Positions 27,340 to 37,555 of a stretch of 64,000 nucleotides of DNA are shown piece after piece. The translations under genes and the position numbers were made by a program. The notes beneath the pieces were generated by a model, which saw nothing but the letters and a program-made list of their open reading frames with translations, had not been told where the DNA came from and ran no database searches. The DNA is from OLB9 sp041392785 (GTDB taxonomy: Bacteria > Bacteroidota > Bacteroidia > Chitinophagales > Saprospiraceae), in the NCBI GenBank assembly GCA_041392785.1, contig JAWKLK010000008.1, forward strand, positions 203,300 to 267,299. Direction: 5' to 3'. Numbering within the stretch: the first letter of the stretch is position 1; every line of letters begins with the position of its first letter.

Positions 27340-29436
27340 ATGCCGCAAAATAAATTCCTGTTTGTACACGATCTTTGGGATGATCGAGATGTGTCCAATT
27401 TTAGTGAAAATGAAGTAGAATTATTTTTGTATAGGAGCAATAAATTGGGTTCAGACCTTCGGATTACAAATTATGGCGGTGGTAACACCAGTTGTAAAAC
27501 TATAGAAAGAGACCCACTCACTGGTGAAGACAAAGAAGTTATGTGGATTAAAGGTAGTGGTGGAGATATTGGCACACTCACAATAAAAGGCACAGCTGCT
27601 TTGTATACAGATAAATTGCATTCCCTAAAAAAACTATACAAAGGATTGGAGTTTGAAGATGACATGGTAGACATGCTACATTATTGTTTTTATAATCTAA
27701 GTTCAGCACCACCTTCTATTGACACGCCACTTCATGGCTTTTTACCTTTCAAACACATTGACCATCTGCATCCTGATGCCATCATTTCCATAGCTGCAGC
27801 TGAAGATGGTGAAGCAATAACCAAGGAATTATTCGAAGGAAAAATAGGATGGATTGGCTGGCAAAGACCAGGTTTTGATTTAGGTTTACAACTTGAAGCT
27901 TATGTACGACAGCACCCAAACATGGTTGGATTGATATTAAAAAATCATGGCCTATTCACTTGGGGTGACACATCAAAAGAATGTTACTACAACAGTCTGA
28001 ATGTCATTGAATCGGCATCACTATACATAGCTTCAAAAACTGGAAAAAACAAACCTGTTTTTGGTGGCGAATTGAAACCTTCTTTACATCCGGAAGAAAG
28101 GAAAATTCTTGCTGCCCGACTTATGCCAACATTTAGAGGTATTTGTTCATCAAACCAAATGATGGTTGGCCATTTTACCGATGATCCAAAAGTACTTGAA
28201 TTTGTAAATAGTAGAGAACTAATACATTTGGCACCACTAGGTACATCTTGTCCCGATCACTTTTTGCGAACAAAAATCAAACCTTTAGTTATAGACATAC
28301 CAATACATATCGATATCAATGATTCAGAAAAAACGCATGATTTTTTACTTCATCTTTTTGAACAATATAGACTAGAATATAGCCAGTATTATGATACCTT
28401 TAAAACTGATTCAAGTCCAACCATGCGAGATGCGAATCCAGTCATCCTATTAGTCCCAAGTATAGGTATGTTTTCTTTTGCAAAAAATAAACAAACTGCC
28501 CGTGTAGCATCTGAATATTATATCAATGCTATCAATGTTATGAGAGGTGCTGAAGCAATATCTAAGTATACTTCATTAGCTCAAAAGGAAGCTTTCAATA
28601 TTGAATATTGGCTGTTGGAAGAGGCTAAACTCCAAAGACTTCCAAAAGAAAAAAAGCTAAGTAGAAAAATTGCAGTTGTAAGTGGTGCCGCAGGCGGTAT
28701 AGGAAATGCGATAGCAAAAAAATTGATTTCTGAAGGTGCCTATGTTGCATTTTTGGACAAATCAGATAAAGTAGCCGAAGATGTCTGTGCAACATTTTCT
28801 CAAGACATTGCCATCGGAATAACCTGTGATATCACTAAAAAGGAAGAAATTGAGCAAGCATTTCAGAAAGTAATTCTAGCATTTGGCGGAGTGGATATCT
28901 TAGTCCATTCTGCAGGTCTGGCCATATCAAAACCCTTGGGTGAAACCACGCTAGATGATTGGAATATTCTTCAAGATGTACTTGTAAAAGGACAATATCT
29001 TTTGTCTCAAAGCTGTGCTACAATCATGAAAAAACAAAGAACTGGTGGCGACATCATATCAATTGCAAGTAAAAATGGAATTGTGGCAGGTCCCAATAAT
29101 ATTGCGTATGGAACTGCCAAAGCAGCACAACAACATATGGTCAGACTCCTTGCTGCTGAACTGAGTGAAAATGGAATCCGTGTTAATACAGTAAATCCTG
29201 ATGGCGTCATTGTAGGTTCCAAAATTTGGGAAGGCGCTTGGGCTGAAGGTAGAGCAAAAGCATACAATATCGATGTGGCACAACTACCTGAATATTATGC
29301 ACAGCGCAACTTACTTAAAGAAATCATTCTTCCAGAAGATATTGCAGATGGTGTTTTCTCCCTCTTATTGTTAAGAAAATCTACGGGGAATAGTATAAAC
29401 GTAGATGGTGGTCTGTCAGCAGCATTTTTAAGATAA
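27340..29436 (+). CDS. rhaD: Bifunctional rhamnulose-1-phosphate aldolase / short-chain dehydrogenase
   Basis: 698 residues. Residues about 1-420 form a class II aldolase/adducin-type domain (GGGNTSCK, KGSGGDIGTL, LKNHGLFTWG supplying metal-binding His). Residues about 435-698 form an SDR domain with the NAD loop VVSGAAGGIGNAIAKKL, catalytic YGTAKAA and SINVDGG. This is the YuxG-like fusion seen in many rhamnose operons: the aldolase splits L-rhamnulose-1-phosphate into DHAP and L-lactaldehyde, and the SDR half is thought to oxidise lactaldehyde (family inference). It starts 3 bases after the acidic-protein gene and is followed by isomerase and kinase genes. Confidence 0.9.
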   Translation: MPQNKFLFVHDLWDDRDVSNFSENEVELFLYRSNKLGSDLRITNYGGGNTSCKTIERDPLTGEDKEVMWIKGSGGDIGTLTIKGTAALYTDKLHSLKKLYKGLEFEDDMVDMLHYCFYNLSSAPPSIDTPLHGFLPFKHIDHLHPDAIISIAAAEDGEAITKELFEGKIGWIGWQRPGFDLGLQLEAYVRQHPNMVGLILKNHGLFTWGDTSKECYYNSLNVIESASLYIASKTGKNKPVFGGELKPSLHPEERKILAARLMPTFRGICSSNQMMVGHFTDDPKVLEFVNSRELIHLAPLGTSCPDHFLRTKIKPLVIDIPIHIDINDSEKTHDFLLHLFEQYRLEYSQYYDTFKTDSSPTMRDANPVILLVPSIGMFSFAKNKQTARVASEYYINAINVMRGAEAISKYTSLAQKEAFNIEYWLLEEAKLQRLPKEKKLSRKIAVVSGAAGGIGNAIAKKLISEGAYVAFLDKSDKVAEDVCATFSQDIAIGITCDITKKEEIEQAFQKVILAFGGVDILVHSAGLAISKPLGETTLDDWNILQDVLVKGQYLLSQSCATIMKKQRTGGDIISIASKNGIVAGPNNIAYGTAKAAQQHMVRLLAAELSENGIRVNTVNPDGVIVGSKIWEGAWAEGRAKAYNIDVAQLPEYYAQRNLLKEIILPEDIADGVFSLLLLRKSTGNSINVDGGLSAAFLR

Positions 29437-29451
29437 AAACCAAACATCATC

Positions 29452-30723
29452 ATGAAGGAATTTATTTTCGACCTTAATACCAAAGACAAACACCATAAAA
29501 AACAATTCAATTTTACTAGTGATATATTATCTGATCATGGTGTGAATGTCCACCAATTGATACAAGATATTAAAGAATTTCAAGTTGCCATTCCATCATG
29601 GGCATTGGGTGCAGGAGGTACTAGGTTTGGCAGGTATCATTTTGCTGGTGAGCCAAGGAACCTGGAGGAGAAAATTCATGATATAGGATTGTTGCATCAA
29701 CTTACTCAAAGCGCAGGAGCAATCTCCTTGCATATACCATGGGATATTCCTCAAGATTACAATGCCATTAAACAGTTGGCAGATAGTTTTGGATTACAAT
29801 TTGATGCTGTCAATAGCAATACTTTCCAAGATCAAGAAAACCAAAATTATAGTTATAAATATGGTTCATTGAGTCATTTGGATAGCTCTGTGAGAAAGCA
29901 AGCTATTCAACACAATATTGAGGTCATAGAAATAGGACAAAAATTAGGGTCAAAATCTATCACGGTTTGGCTTGCTGATGGTAGTAACTTCCCAGGACAA
30001 ACGAATTTCCGAAATGCACTCACATTGACTCAGTCTTCATTACAGGAAATTTATGCATCTATGCCGACCGATTGGAAAATGCTCATTGAATATAAACCCT
30101 ATGAACCACATTTTTATCATACTGTCATACAGGATTGGGGAACTTCATTTTTATTAGCTACAAACTGTGGAGACAAAGCATATACTTTGGTGGATTTGGG
30201 TCACCATCTTCCAAATACTAATATTGAAAACATTGTAGCCACATTACTCTCACAAAAAAGGCTTGGAGGATTTCACTTCAATGATTCAAAATATGGAGAT
30301 GATGATCTCACCGTTGGCAGTATAAAACCATATCAACTTTTTCTCATTTTCAATGAACTAGTGCAAACCAAAAAGAATAGTAACTCTGATTTTCAGTCTA
30401 TAGCATGGATGATAGATGCTAGTCACAATACTAAAGATCCTTTGGAAGATTTATTACAATCGATTGATGCCATTTTGATTGCTTATGCACAAGCATTGAT
30501 CGTGGATCAAAATAGTTTACTTGAGGCACAACAAAATTATGATGTTGTTTCAGCACAATCAATCCTTCAAAATGCCTACAGAACAGATGTTAGATCTATT
30601 GTAAATGAAGCAAAATTACAATCGGGTGGCGCTATAGATCCCATCAAAGTGTACCGAAATTTGAAAATAAGAAAAAATCTCATCAATCTGAGAGGAATGC
30701 ATACAAAGGCTTCAGGATTATGA
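29452..30723 (+). CDS. rhaI: L-rhamnose isomerase (RhaI type)
   Basis: 423 residues of a TIM-barrel sugar isomerase. Diagnostic segments are VAIPSWALGAGGTRFGRY near the N-terminus, WLADGSNFPGQ, MLIEYKPYEPHFYHT (metal-ligand Glu), LVDLGHHLPNTNIE and GGFHFNDSKYGDDDL. It interconverts L-rhamnose and L-rhamnulose in the cytoplasm and belongs to the RhaI (Pseudomonas stutzeri-like) class rather than the E. coli RhaA class. It lies 15 bases after rhaD, and its stop overlaps the start of the kinase by 4 bases, indicating coupled translation. Confidence 0.9.
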   Translation: MKEFIFDLNTKDKHHKKQFNFTSDILSDHGVNVHQLIQDIKEFQVAIPSWALGAGGTRFGRYHFAGEPRNLEEKIHDIGLLHQLTQSAGAISLHIPWDIPQDYNAIKQLADSFGLQFDAVNSNTFQDQENQNYSYKYGSLSHLDSSVRKQAIQHNIEVIEIGQKLGSKSITVWLADGSNFPGQTNFRNALTLTQSSLQEIYASMPTDWKMLIEYKPYEPHFYHTVIQDWGTSFLLATNCGDKAYTLVDLGHHLPNTNIENIVATLLSQKRLGGFHFNDSKYGDDDLTVGSIKPYQLFLIFNELVQTKKNSNSDFQSIAWMIDASHNTKDPLEDLLQSIDAILIAYAQALIVDQNSLLEAQQNYDVVSAQSILQNAYRTDVRSIVNEAKLQSGGAIDPIKVYRNLKIRKNLINLRGMHTKASGL

Positions 30724-32081
30724 GAGATGTGTACATCATTTTTGATATTGGAAAAACCAATAAAAAATGTCTGGTTTTTAATGAACAATATAACATTGAA
30801 TATATAAGTCAATGTCAATTCACCACTATAAATGATGATGATGGAGATGAATCAGAGGATCTAGAATCCGTAGTTGCTTGGATTAATCAAAACATTACTG
30901 ACCTGACAAATAATGAGAATTTTAATGTCCAAGGCATTAATGTTAGTGCCTATGGCGCAACAATAGTGTACTTAGACGCCAATGGGCCGTTGGACTTTCC
31001 TGTGGAGAGCTATACAAAGACATATCCAAAAGCAATTTTAGAGCAATTCATCACCGCGCATTCTTCCAATGTGGACATACAAACATCTTCCCCATTTTCA
31101 GGCATGCTCAATACAGGATTACAACTATATAAGTTGAAGTATTCCCAACCTTCAAGATTTAAAAAAGTATCGTGGGTGTTACATTTAGCTCAATTTCTCA
31201 GTTACACTCTTACTGGTCAAAAAGTTTCAGAAATTTGCAATCTAGGATGTCATACTCTCTTATGGGATTTTAATAAAAATAGATATCATGATTGGGTCAC
31301 ACAGGAGAAATTTGACCTACTGATGCCACCATTAATGTCAAATCGAGAAACATTTCCACTTGCAAAAACATCAAATATTATAAAGGTCGGAATAGGTATT
31401 CATGATTCTTCTGCTGCATTGATTCCTTTCCAACTCATAGATGAGGGTCCATTCTTACTTATTTCTACAGGAACTTGGTGTGTGATTTTAAATCCATTCA
31501 ATTATACACCTATTTCAAGAGAATTATTGGATATGGACTGTCTACAATACATGAGTTATGAAGGCAAACCTGTATTGGCAACTAAGGTTTTTTTGGGCCA
31601 TGAACATCAATGCCACGAAAAATTATTGCTAACATATTATGGATTGAAGAATGCAGAAGAAAATTGTATTTTTGATTCTCGAATTTACGATCATATTGCA
31701 TTATTTAGTGGTAGATATTTCAATTTTGAATCTGTTGATGGGGGTAACATTTCTCAAAATCTCGAGGCATTTCCTAATTTTATCACTGCTTATCATAGAC
31801 TTATTTTCGAAATAACTAGCATTTTGGTTACAAGAATTTTGTTGGTAAAAGGAGACTTGGAGATTAAAAATCTCTATTTGGATGGGGGATTTGCTAAAAA
31901 TACCGTGTTTATACAAACTCTACAAAGGCAAATTCCACAACAAAGGATAATAATTCCAGATTGCAATGTTGGATCCGCATTGGGTGCAATGCTTCTCATA
32001 GTACCGAATATTTCAAAAAGTGATCTAACCAATGCATTAAATTTACAAACCGTTGAATGCCTGTACCCAAATGAAACATGA
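30720..32081 (+). CDS. rhaB: FGGY-family carbohydrate kinase, probable rhamnulokinase
   Basis: 453 residues of the FGGY kinase fold: phosphate-1 loop FDIGKTNKKCLVF, INVSAYGATIVYLD, substrate-binding GVGIHDSSAALIPF, ISTGTWCVILNP and a C-terminal LDGGFAKNTVF. The DIGKTNKK variant of the usual DxGTT loop is common in the Bacteroidota kinases of rhamnose operons. Genetic context (isomerase upstream with 4-base overlap, aldolase before it) makes L-rhamnulose the likely substrate; fuculose or another ketose cannot be excluded from sequence alone. It overlaps the following dehydrogenase start by 11 bases. Confidence 0.82.
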   Translation: MRDVYIIFDIGKTNKKCLVFNEQYNIEYISQCQFTTINDDDGDESEDLESVVAWINQNITDLTNNENFNVQGINVSAYGATIVYLDANGPLDFPVESYTKTYPKAILEQFITAHSSNVDIQTSSPFSGMLNTGLQLYKLKYSQPSRFKKVSWVLHLAQFLSYTLTGQKVSEICNLGCHTLLWDFNKNRYHDWVTQEKFDLLMPPLMSNRETFPLAKTSNIIKVGIGIHDSSAALIPFQLIDEGPFLLISTGTWCVILNPFNYTPISRELLDMDCLQYMSYEGKPVLATKVFLGHEHQCHEKLLLTYYGLKNAEENCIFDSRIYDHIALFSGRYFNFESVDGGNISQNLEAFPNFITAYHRLIFEITSILVTRILLVKGDLEIKNLYLDGGFAKNTVFIQTLQRQIPQQRIIIPDCNVGSALGAMLLIVPNISKSDLTNALNLQTVECLYPNET

Positions 32082-33228
32082 TTTTAATCCACTTTATCCA
32101 TCCATTGATCATCTTAGACTGCGCGCCCAGCAAAAAATACCAAAGTTTGCTTTTGATTACTTAGATAATGGTTGTAATCAGAACATTAATCTTCATCGAA
32201 ACACCAGTGAAATTAGAGACATTGAATTAATACCCAATTATATCTCTACCTACAAAGGGCTAAGTTTGAAAACAAATATTTTGGGTGTAGAATATGATTA
32301 TCCTTTCGGAATTGCGCCCATTGGATTACAAGGTTTGATGTGGCCTAAAGCATCGGAAATTTTAGCAAAAACAGCTTTTGAACATAATATTCCCTATATA
32401 TTAAGTACTGTAGGAACAGCCGACATAGAGACAATAGGCAACATAACAGAAGGTAAAGCTTGGTTCCAATTATATCATCCTACAAAAGACGAGATCACTT
32501 TCGATTTATTGCAGAGATGCAAAGATGTTGGAATAAAAGTATTGGTTATCCTAGCAGATGTACCCTCTTTTGGTTACAGACCAAAAGAAATAGCCAATGG
32601 CTTATCTATTCCACCAAGAATGACACTAAAAAATATCCTCCAAATATTGTCAAGTCCACACTGGGCATTGCACACCTTGTATTATGGTCAGCCCACCTTC
32701 AAAACTATGCTGCCATATACTCCCAAGAAACTCAATTTGAAACATTTAGGTATATTTATGAATCAAACTTTTTCTGGACGACTTACTAAAGAGAAAATCG
32801 ATAAAATTAGAAATAATTGGGATGGCAAGCTCATCGTAAAAGGGATAGCAAGTGAAGCGGACGCAGAAATTGTCTTAAGATTAGGTGCTGACGGCATTAT
32901 TGTTTCAAATCATGGTGGAAGACAATTAGACATGGGTCAAACAGCGATAAAAGCATTAAATCCTATTGTCAAAAATTTTCAACATAAAACAACTATTATG
33001 ATGGATAGCGGCATCAGATCTGGAACAGACATTGCCAATGTTTTAGCGCACAAAGCACAGTTTTGCTTTTTGGGAAGATCATTTATGTATGGAGTTTCTG
33101 CACTCGGCAGAAATGGAGGTAAGCAAGTGATGGAAATTCTCAGTAGGGAATTAAAACAAGTCATGGAACAAATAGGATGCGAAAGGATTGGAGATTTACC
33201 AGCTTTCACGGCAAAAGAAATCTTATAA
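32071..33228 (+). CDS. lldD: FMN-dependent alpha-hydroxy-acid dehydrogenase (L-lactate dehydrogenase-like)
   Basis: 385 residues from the ATG at 32071; the longer frame back to 32053 would use a weak start inside rhaB. A TIM barrel with the FMN family signatures: PKFAFDYLDNG (N-terminal), FGIAPIGLQGLMWP, LSTVGTADIE, VIVSNHGGRQLD-like IIVSNHGGRQLD with the catalytic His, and DSGIRSGTDIANVLA plus FLGRSFMYG. It should oxidise L-lactate to pyruvate. At the end of a rhamnose operon this is coherent: L-lactaldehyde from RhaD becomes L-lactate and then pyruvate. Its 3' end overlaps that of the convergent GH2 gene by 6 bases. Confidence 0.85.
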   Translation: MKHDFNPLYPSIDHLRLRAQQKIPKFAFDYLDNGCNQNINLHRNTSEIRDIELIPNYISTYKGLSLKTNILGVEYDYPFGIAPIGLQGLMWPKASEILAKTAFEHNIPYILSTVGTADIETIGNITEGKAWFQLYHPTKDEITFDLLQRCKDVGIKVLVILADVPSFGYRPKEIANGLSIPPRMTLKNILQILSSPHWALHTLYYGQPTFKTMLPYTPKKLNLKHLGIFMNQTFSGRLTKEKIDKIRNNWDGKLIVKGIASEADAEIVLRLGADGIIVSNHGGRQLDMGQTAIKALNPIVKNFQHKTTIMMDSGIRSGTDIANVLAHKAQFCFLGRSFMYGVSALGRNGGKQVMEILSRELKQVMEQIGCERIGDLPAFTAKEIL

Positions 33229-35580
33229 TTTTGGATAATTGAATATTGGAAAACTCATGTTCTTTTTGGCTCCTACCCTCAAGTATCTTCTGCTCATTTG
33301 AGGTACTTTTATTGTTTTTTCGTCAAATGAAAACTTCGATAATAACATATATCCACCTATTACAGAAGGCATTGATACATCTAAAAGTATGCTGCCAATT
33401 TCAAATGGTTGCATAGTAATATCAGAACTCGCAATCAATGTTTCTCGCCCTTTATCATCAATCAAATACAATGAAAAATGGCCATGTATTTTTTCATTTT
33501 GAGTATTGACGGAAACAAGTGGTAGGGTTATGTTTTCATTTGGTTTAAAGAATTTAGATGGGTTGATATACCTCATATCGTCAAGGTCTATAAATATGGA
33601 TGATGCTTGAGATGTGTGATATTGGCATAATAATGACTGACTTAAAGTCAAATCCTTGATAGGATTTGCCATCCAATCACCAGTATAACCATAGTCGTTA
33701 CTTAAATAGGCAAAGCTAGCGATGCCATCCGTATTCTCACAAGATCTTATAATCTCTGACTCCAATGCCAAAATATAGGATTGAAAGTCTTGTCTATCTG
33801 TAGTGGAAGCTTGCTTACCTAAAAAATGATCGTAGACATCTCTGTCCTCATACAATTGCTGACCATCTCGTTCGAAATATTCATAGTTTTTACTTTTCGT
33901 ATACTGGAATGTTGATGGAAATTTACCAGAAGTTCTAATCCCTGATGTTTTCAAGTCTCTTGACTGCCATACCCATCCAAATTCATTGACGATAATGGGT
34001 GTTTCTGCATGATAGACATCATGTAATCCAGAATAATTCTCAGACAATTTTCCTAAATTCAAATTTGTAAAATGATTTTTATACCAAGTGTCATCCACCC
34101 ACCATCCGTGCGCAAGTGGATACCAATGTACTTCTGTCATATCCAATTTAAATGTTTTATCTCCTTTCATAAAACCTAGATCCCTAAGTCTTGTTGGATC
34201 TAGTTTCTTAAGTTTAGGAATCAATTTTCTGCCTATATAGTCATGTTTTTGCTCATTGAGCGCATCCCATATTATAATAGATGGATGATTGCCATCACTC
34301 CAAATCCAATCCGTGTATTCCTTTTCGTACTGATCATCTCTCCCTCTTATATTCCACATTGGATATTCATTCTGAATCAAGATACCATTTCTATCTGCCA
34401 AGTCATACCATGATTTAGGAAGTAAACCAAGACTAACACGAAAGAAATTCCAACCTAATTTTTTAGGAATGTCCACCAACAATTTTTGAACCCAAACACT
34501 ATCCCAAGGCAACCCTTGTCGTTTTCTGTCTTCAAAAAATCTATTAAGTGTTATAGTAGAACCAGTAAGAAAAATCCGTTCCCCATTCAAATAAAAGTCT
34601 TTACCATCAGAAGTAAAACACCTTTTGCCAAACCATTCTGAAGCCTTATGCTCATAATTATGCCATCTTGGCGTTGTAAGAAATGGCCTTGCATCAGTAT
34701 TCCCATAATTTTTAAATTCAAATTCTTTGGAAGTAACTATCCCTACAATCTGATACAATGAAGGATTTTTCGTATCCCAGTATGTAAGCTTTTCAATTGC
34801 TATTTGTAATGAGTCTATGACATTATATTGGCATTGAATGACTCCTTTCTGTGTAAAAGTGTCAGAAACTGCCATACCATTGTGATCCAAGAGAAAAAAT
34901 TGAATATCATATCCTATTTCCGCCAACTCCATATCTCTATCAACATCCCTTGCATAATTCTCCAATTGATATTTAATCTTCAATGATTGATTATTGCAAT
35001 CAGGTAAAGCAAGTAATCTATGGATTTTTATTGGACCAGAAAATTCAATGAACACATCATCCCAAATACCTGGAATTTCTGAGAACTTTTCTCTGTCATA
35101 CCCTGTCGCTGCTTCTTTTGGTAACCAAGTCCTATCTCCTAGTCTAATCAATAATTCATTTTTCTGCCCAAAATGGATATATGGCGTTACATCACAATCT
35201 ATTGGTGTATTGCATTGCATAAAATTTCCTGCTTCAATACCATTGATAAAAATCGTAGTCCCATATGATGACTTCAATAACTTCAAAGTTGCATACGCAG
35301 AAATATAAGATGTATCTACAAAAAATTCTTTTTTATACCAACTGTACATCGGCTTATACGTACCATCGAAGTATGCATCTTCCTGTTTTATCGCAGGATA
35401 TGCCAGATCTATTAAGCCAGGAATGGCAATCTTTCTTGAAAAAGTATCAGGAGGAAATGCCGTTTGAGTCTGTTCAAACTCCACAATACCATTTAGTGGT
35501 ATAGTCAAATTTTGGGTATTACCAAAATTAAAAGCTGTGCAGCTAACGAACCAAATAAAAATAAATCGATTTAGAGACAC
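33223..35580 (-). CDS. GH2 family glycoside hydrolase (beta-galactosidase/glucuronidase type)
   Basis: 785 residues with signal peptide (MSLNRFIFIW to NTQ). Sugar-binding jelly roll (about 25-190; SWYKKEFFVD, GIWDDVFIEF), Ig-like module, then TIM barrel with NGERIFLTGST, IIWDALNEQ (acid/base Glu near residue 442) and IIVNEFGW (nucleophile near 531). GH2 members cut beta-galactosides, beta-glucuronides, beta-mannosides and others; beside kduI and kduD a uronide- or galactose-linked substrate is plausible. It is separated from the upstream TBDR 2 operon by a terminator and has no recognisable promoter or operator of its own. Confidence 0.82.
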   Translation of the reverse strand: MSLNRFIFIWFVSCTAFNFGNTQNLTIPLNGIVEFEQTQTAFPPDTFSRKIAIPGLIDLAYPAIKQEDAYFDGTYKPMYSWYKKEFFVDTSYISAYATLKLLKSSYGTTIFINGIEAGNFMQCNTPIDCDVTPYIHFGQKNELLIRLGDRTWLPKEAATGYDREKFSEIPGIWDDVFIEFSGPIKIHRLLALPDCNNQSLKIKYQLENYARDVDRDMELAEIGYDIQFFLLDHNGMAVSDTFTQKGVIQCQYNVIDSLQIAIEKLTYWDTKNPSLYQIVGIVTSKEFEFKNYGNTDARPFLTTPRWHNYEHKASEWFGKRCFTSDGKDFYLNGERIFLTGSTITLNRFFEDRKRQGLPWDSVWVQKLLVDIPKKLGWNFFRVSLGLLPKSWYDLADRNGILIQNEYPMWNIRGRDDQYEKEYTDWIWSDGNHPSIIIWDALNEQKHDYIGRKLIPKLKKLDPTRLRDLGFMKGDKTFKLDMTEVHWYPLAHGWWVDDTWYKNHFTNLNLGKLSENYSGLHDVYHAETPIIVNEFGWVWQSRDLKTSGIRTSGKFPSTFQYTKSKNYEYFERDGQQLYEDRDVYDHFLGKQASTTDRQDFQSYILALESEIIRSCENTDGIASFAYLSNDYGYTGDWMANPIKDLTLSQSLLCQYHTSQASSIFIDLDDMRYINPSKFFKPNENITLPLVSVNTQNEKIHGHFSLYLIDDKGRETLIASSDITMQPFEIGSILLDVSMPSVIGGYMLLSKFSFDEKTIKVPQMSRRYLRVGAKKNMSFPIFNYPKL

Positions 35581-35650
35581 TCTTGAATCACATTTTTAAT
35601 GAATTATAAGTCTATATGAATTGATCAAAACTTATAAAATGTTAAAGAAA

Positions 35651-35682
35651 TTGAGGCTATTCCACAAATAGAATAGCCTCAA
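35651..35682 (-). terminator. Strong hairpin terminator between the T9SS protein and GH2 genes
   Basis: A 12-bp perfect stem (TTGAGGCTATTC with GAATAGCCTCAA) around an 8-base loop, followed on the minus strand by AATTTCTTT. It lies just past the stop of the gene at 35700, so the TBDR 2 operon largely ends before GH2. Confidence 0.8.
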
Positions 35683-35699
35683 AATAACTAACTAACAAT

Positions 35700-37529
35700 C
35701 TATTTTACAAGAACAAATTTCTTTGTTACTATTTGGCCATTAGAGTGTATTGAAATCAAAACAGCATTTTCTTGGATATCATTGACAGGAATTACTGCTT
35801 CATTAGCATTGACTGATACCTTTTTCAAACATCTACCATTAAGAGCGTAGAATTTGACTAATTCTATATCGTTATCACATACTATTTTTATAAAGTCCGA
35901 TGCTGGATTTGGTGTCATTGTGATGTTTACTTTATTCGATACATCATCTGTTCCCGTAATAAACTCGACATCGGTAATGACTAAATCACCTTTGGCACCG
36001 CCAAAATCCGTACCTGTCAAAACTGTCTTCTCAGCAAAGTTCAAAACATCTGCAGAAACTCTAAAGTCGTAGTCTGATGCCAAATCAACCGTTGCTCCGC
36101 CTTCTGGAGTTATTTTTACCCCATATTTTTTATTTGGAACATCGACATCCATGACAATAGTATATACTGTATTTGCCGAATACGTCATATTGGCATCTGC
36201 ATTGTAAGTATTGCCGTCTCTTACGTCTATCAAACCATCCGTATTGAATCTTACTATAGTACTGAACTCTCCCCAAGGCAATGCTTGTGTTGGTGTTGCA
36301 CTACTTAAAGAATATCCCGCATTAATTTTGTTAGCTGTTGGCATAACTTTACAGGTTACAAGATGTGTTCCCTCCATCAACATATTTTCTGCTTCGATAT
36401 TATTATGACCTAATACATAGTCGCCTTTGCTAAATGAAGGATTCAACCTAGCATCAGGCACACTGCCGACACCAGCATCTTGGTCAATTATCGCAGCAAA
36501 ATAATTCAAATTATTTTGTGATGAAGAAGTATTGAAAGCAAAATCTTTACCAATTTCAATCCATGGAGCAGCACCTTCCCTTACCCTGACATTATAAGTT
36601 TGAGAACTGACATCTCCGATGATTTCTATAGTGTATATGGAATCTTTTTGATATAAAACTTCATTCAATGCCTCATAATTACTTCCATTATTTGCTTCTA
36701 TTTTACCTGAAGGATTAAACGTCACTATTATTCCCATATCTGACAAGTCCGAAGTTGGCCCATTTGCCATCCCTGTGCTACCATTCATTGGAGCATGTGT
36801 CGGAGTGACTTTCCATTCTGCCCAAAATTTATTGCGTAAAACTGGAATAGTTGAATATTGAATTGGAGCATTTGGTGCAGCAGCTTCTCCCATGGTAAAG
36901 TTGTCCATATCCATTGTGAATGCATATCTGCCTGGCCATATGACATTCTCTACCAATACTGCTTGGATGCCCGTCAAATCATTCGCTAATATTGTTCCAT
37001 TGAAGTCTGGTTTGCCTGTTTGTGTGGATATGTCATACCGCATTGTATGCCACTTACCATCGGCTGGAACATTCATTTGCAAAGCCAAAAATTGTCGCTT
37101 TAATGTTCCTGTGGAATCAGGTCCCCATGGTGATACTAAGAATGCAACACTATCAACTACTGCTGTATCTACTATTCCTGCTGTCGTAGTCATATAGACT
37201 GCACCTGGATCGACTTTTACATCAAATGTTACATATGGATTACCGGATATGTCTAAGATGATGTTTTCATACTGTGTGAATTTGAAATTCTGCCCATCAT
37301 AAAAGTTCACTTGGTTTACTACATTATGCAATACGCCATTCACTTGGCTTACATCGAAGGCTGGTGTGCCATCTCCGTGCGATACTGTGTTCGGTCGCCA
37401 TAAATCCAGATTCACGGCATCAGTAAAATCTTCTTTGAACGAGGTAACAACAGTTTGGGTGTGTAGGTAGCTGCTGGAATACAACATCAGCAGCACAAAG
37501 GATACAAATCGTAAATAAAATCTTATCAT
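35700..37529 (-). CDS. Secreted T9SS protein with duplicated sandwich-like modules
   Basis: 609 residues, signal peptide to about residue 25. An N-terminal LamG/carbohydrate-binding-like region (about 30-205; FKEDFTDAVNLDLWRPN, WHTMRYDIS) is followed by two similar modules of about 145 residues (about 215-350 and 360-500), each with a VRFN/VTFN strand, a pair such as SIYTIEIIGDVSSQTYNV and VYTIVMDVDVPNKKYGV, and a KGDYVL/KGDLVI end. The last 75 or so residues are a type A T9SS sorting domain (MTPNPASDFIKIV). No catalytic motif is visible; a surface glycan-binding role is inferred. It is third in the TBDR 2 operon, with a terminator right after it. Confidence 0.72.
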   Translation of the reverse strand: MIRFYLRFVSFVLLMLYSSSYLHTQTVVTSFKEDFTDAVNLDLWRPNTVSHGDGTPAFDVSQVNGVLHNVVNQVNFYDGQNFKFTQYENIILDISGNPYVTFDVKVDPGAVYMTTTAGIVDTAVVDSVAFLVSPWGPDSTGTLKRQFLALQMNVPADGKWHTMRYDISTQTGKPDFNGTILANDLTGIQAVLVENVIWPGRYAFTMDMDNFTMGEAAAPNAPIQYSTIPVLRNKFWAEWKVTPTHAPMNGSTGMANGPTSDLSDMGIIVTFNPSGKIEANNGSNYEALNEVLYQKDSIYTIEIIGDVSSQTYNVRVREGAAPWIEIGKDFAFNTSSSQNNLNYFAAIIDQDAGVGSVPDARLNPSFSKGDYVLGHNNIEAENMLMEGTHLVTCKVMPTANKINAGYSLSSATPTQALPWGEFSTIVRFNTDGLIDVRDGNTYNADANMTYSANTVYTIVMDVDVPNKKYGVKITPEGGATVDLASDYDFRVSADVLNFAEKTVLTGTDFGGAKGDLVITDVEFITGTDDVSNKVNITMTPNPASDFIKIVCDNDIELVKFYALNGRCLKKVSVNANEAVIPVNDIQENAVLISIHSNGQIVTKKFVLVK

Positions 37530-37555
37530 TTTGCTTGGTTTAATAATTTTAAAAA

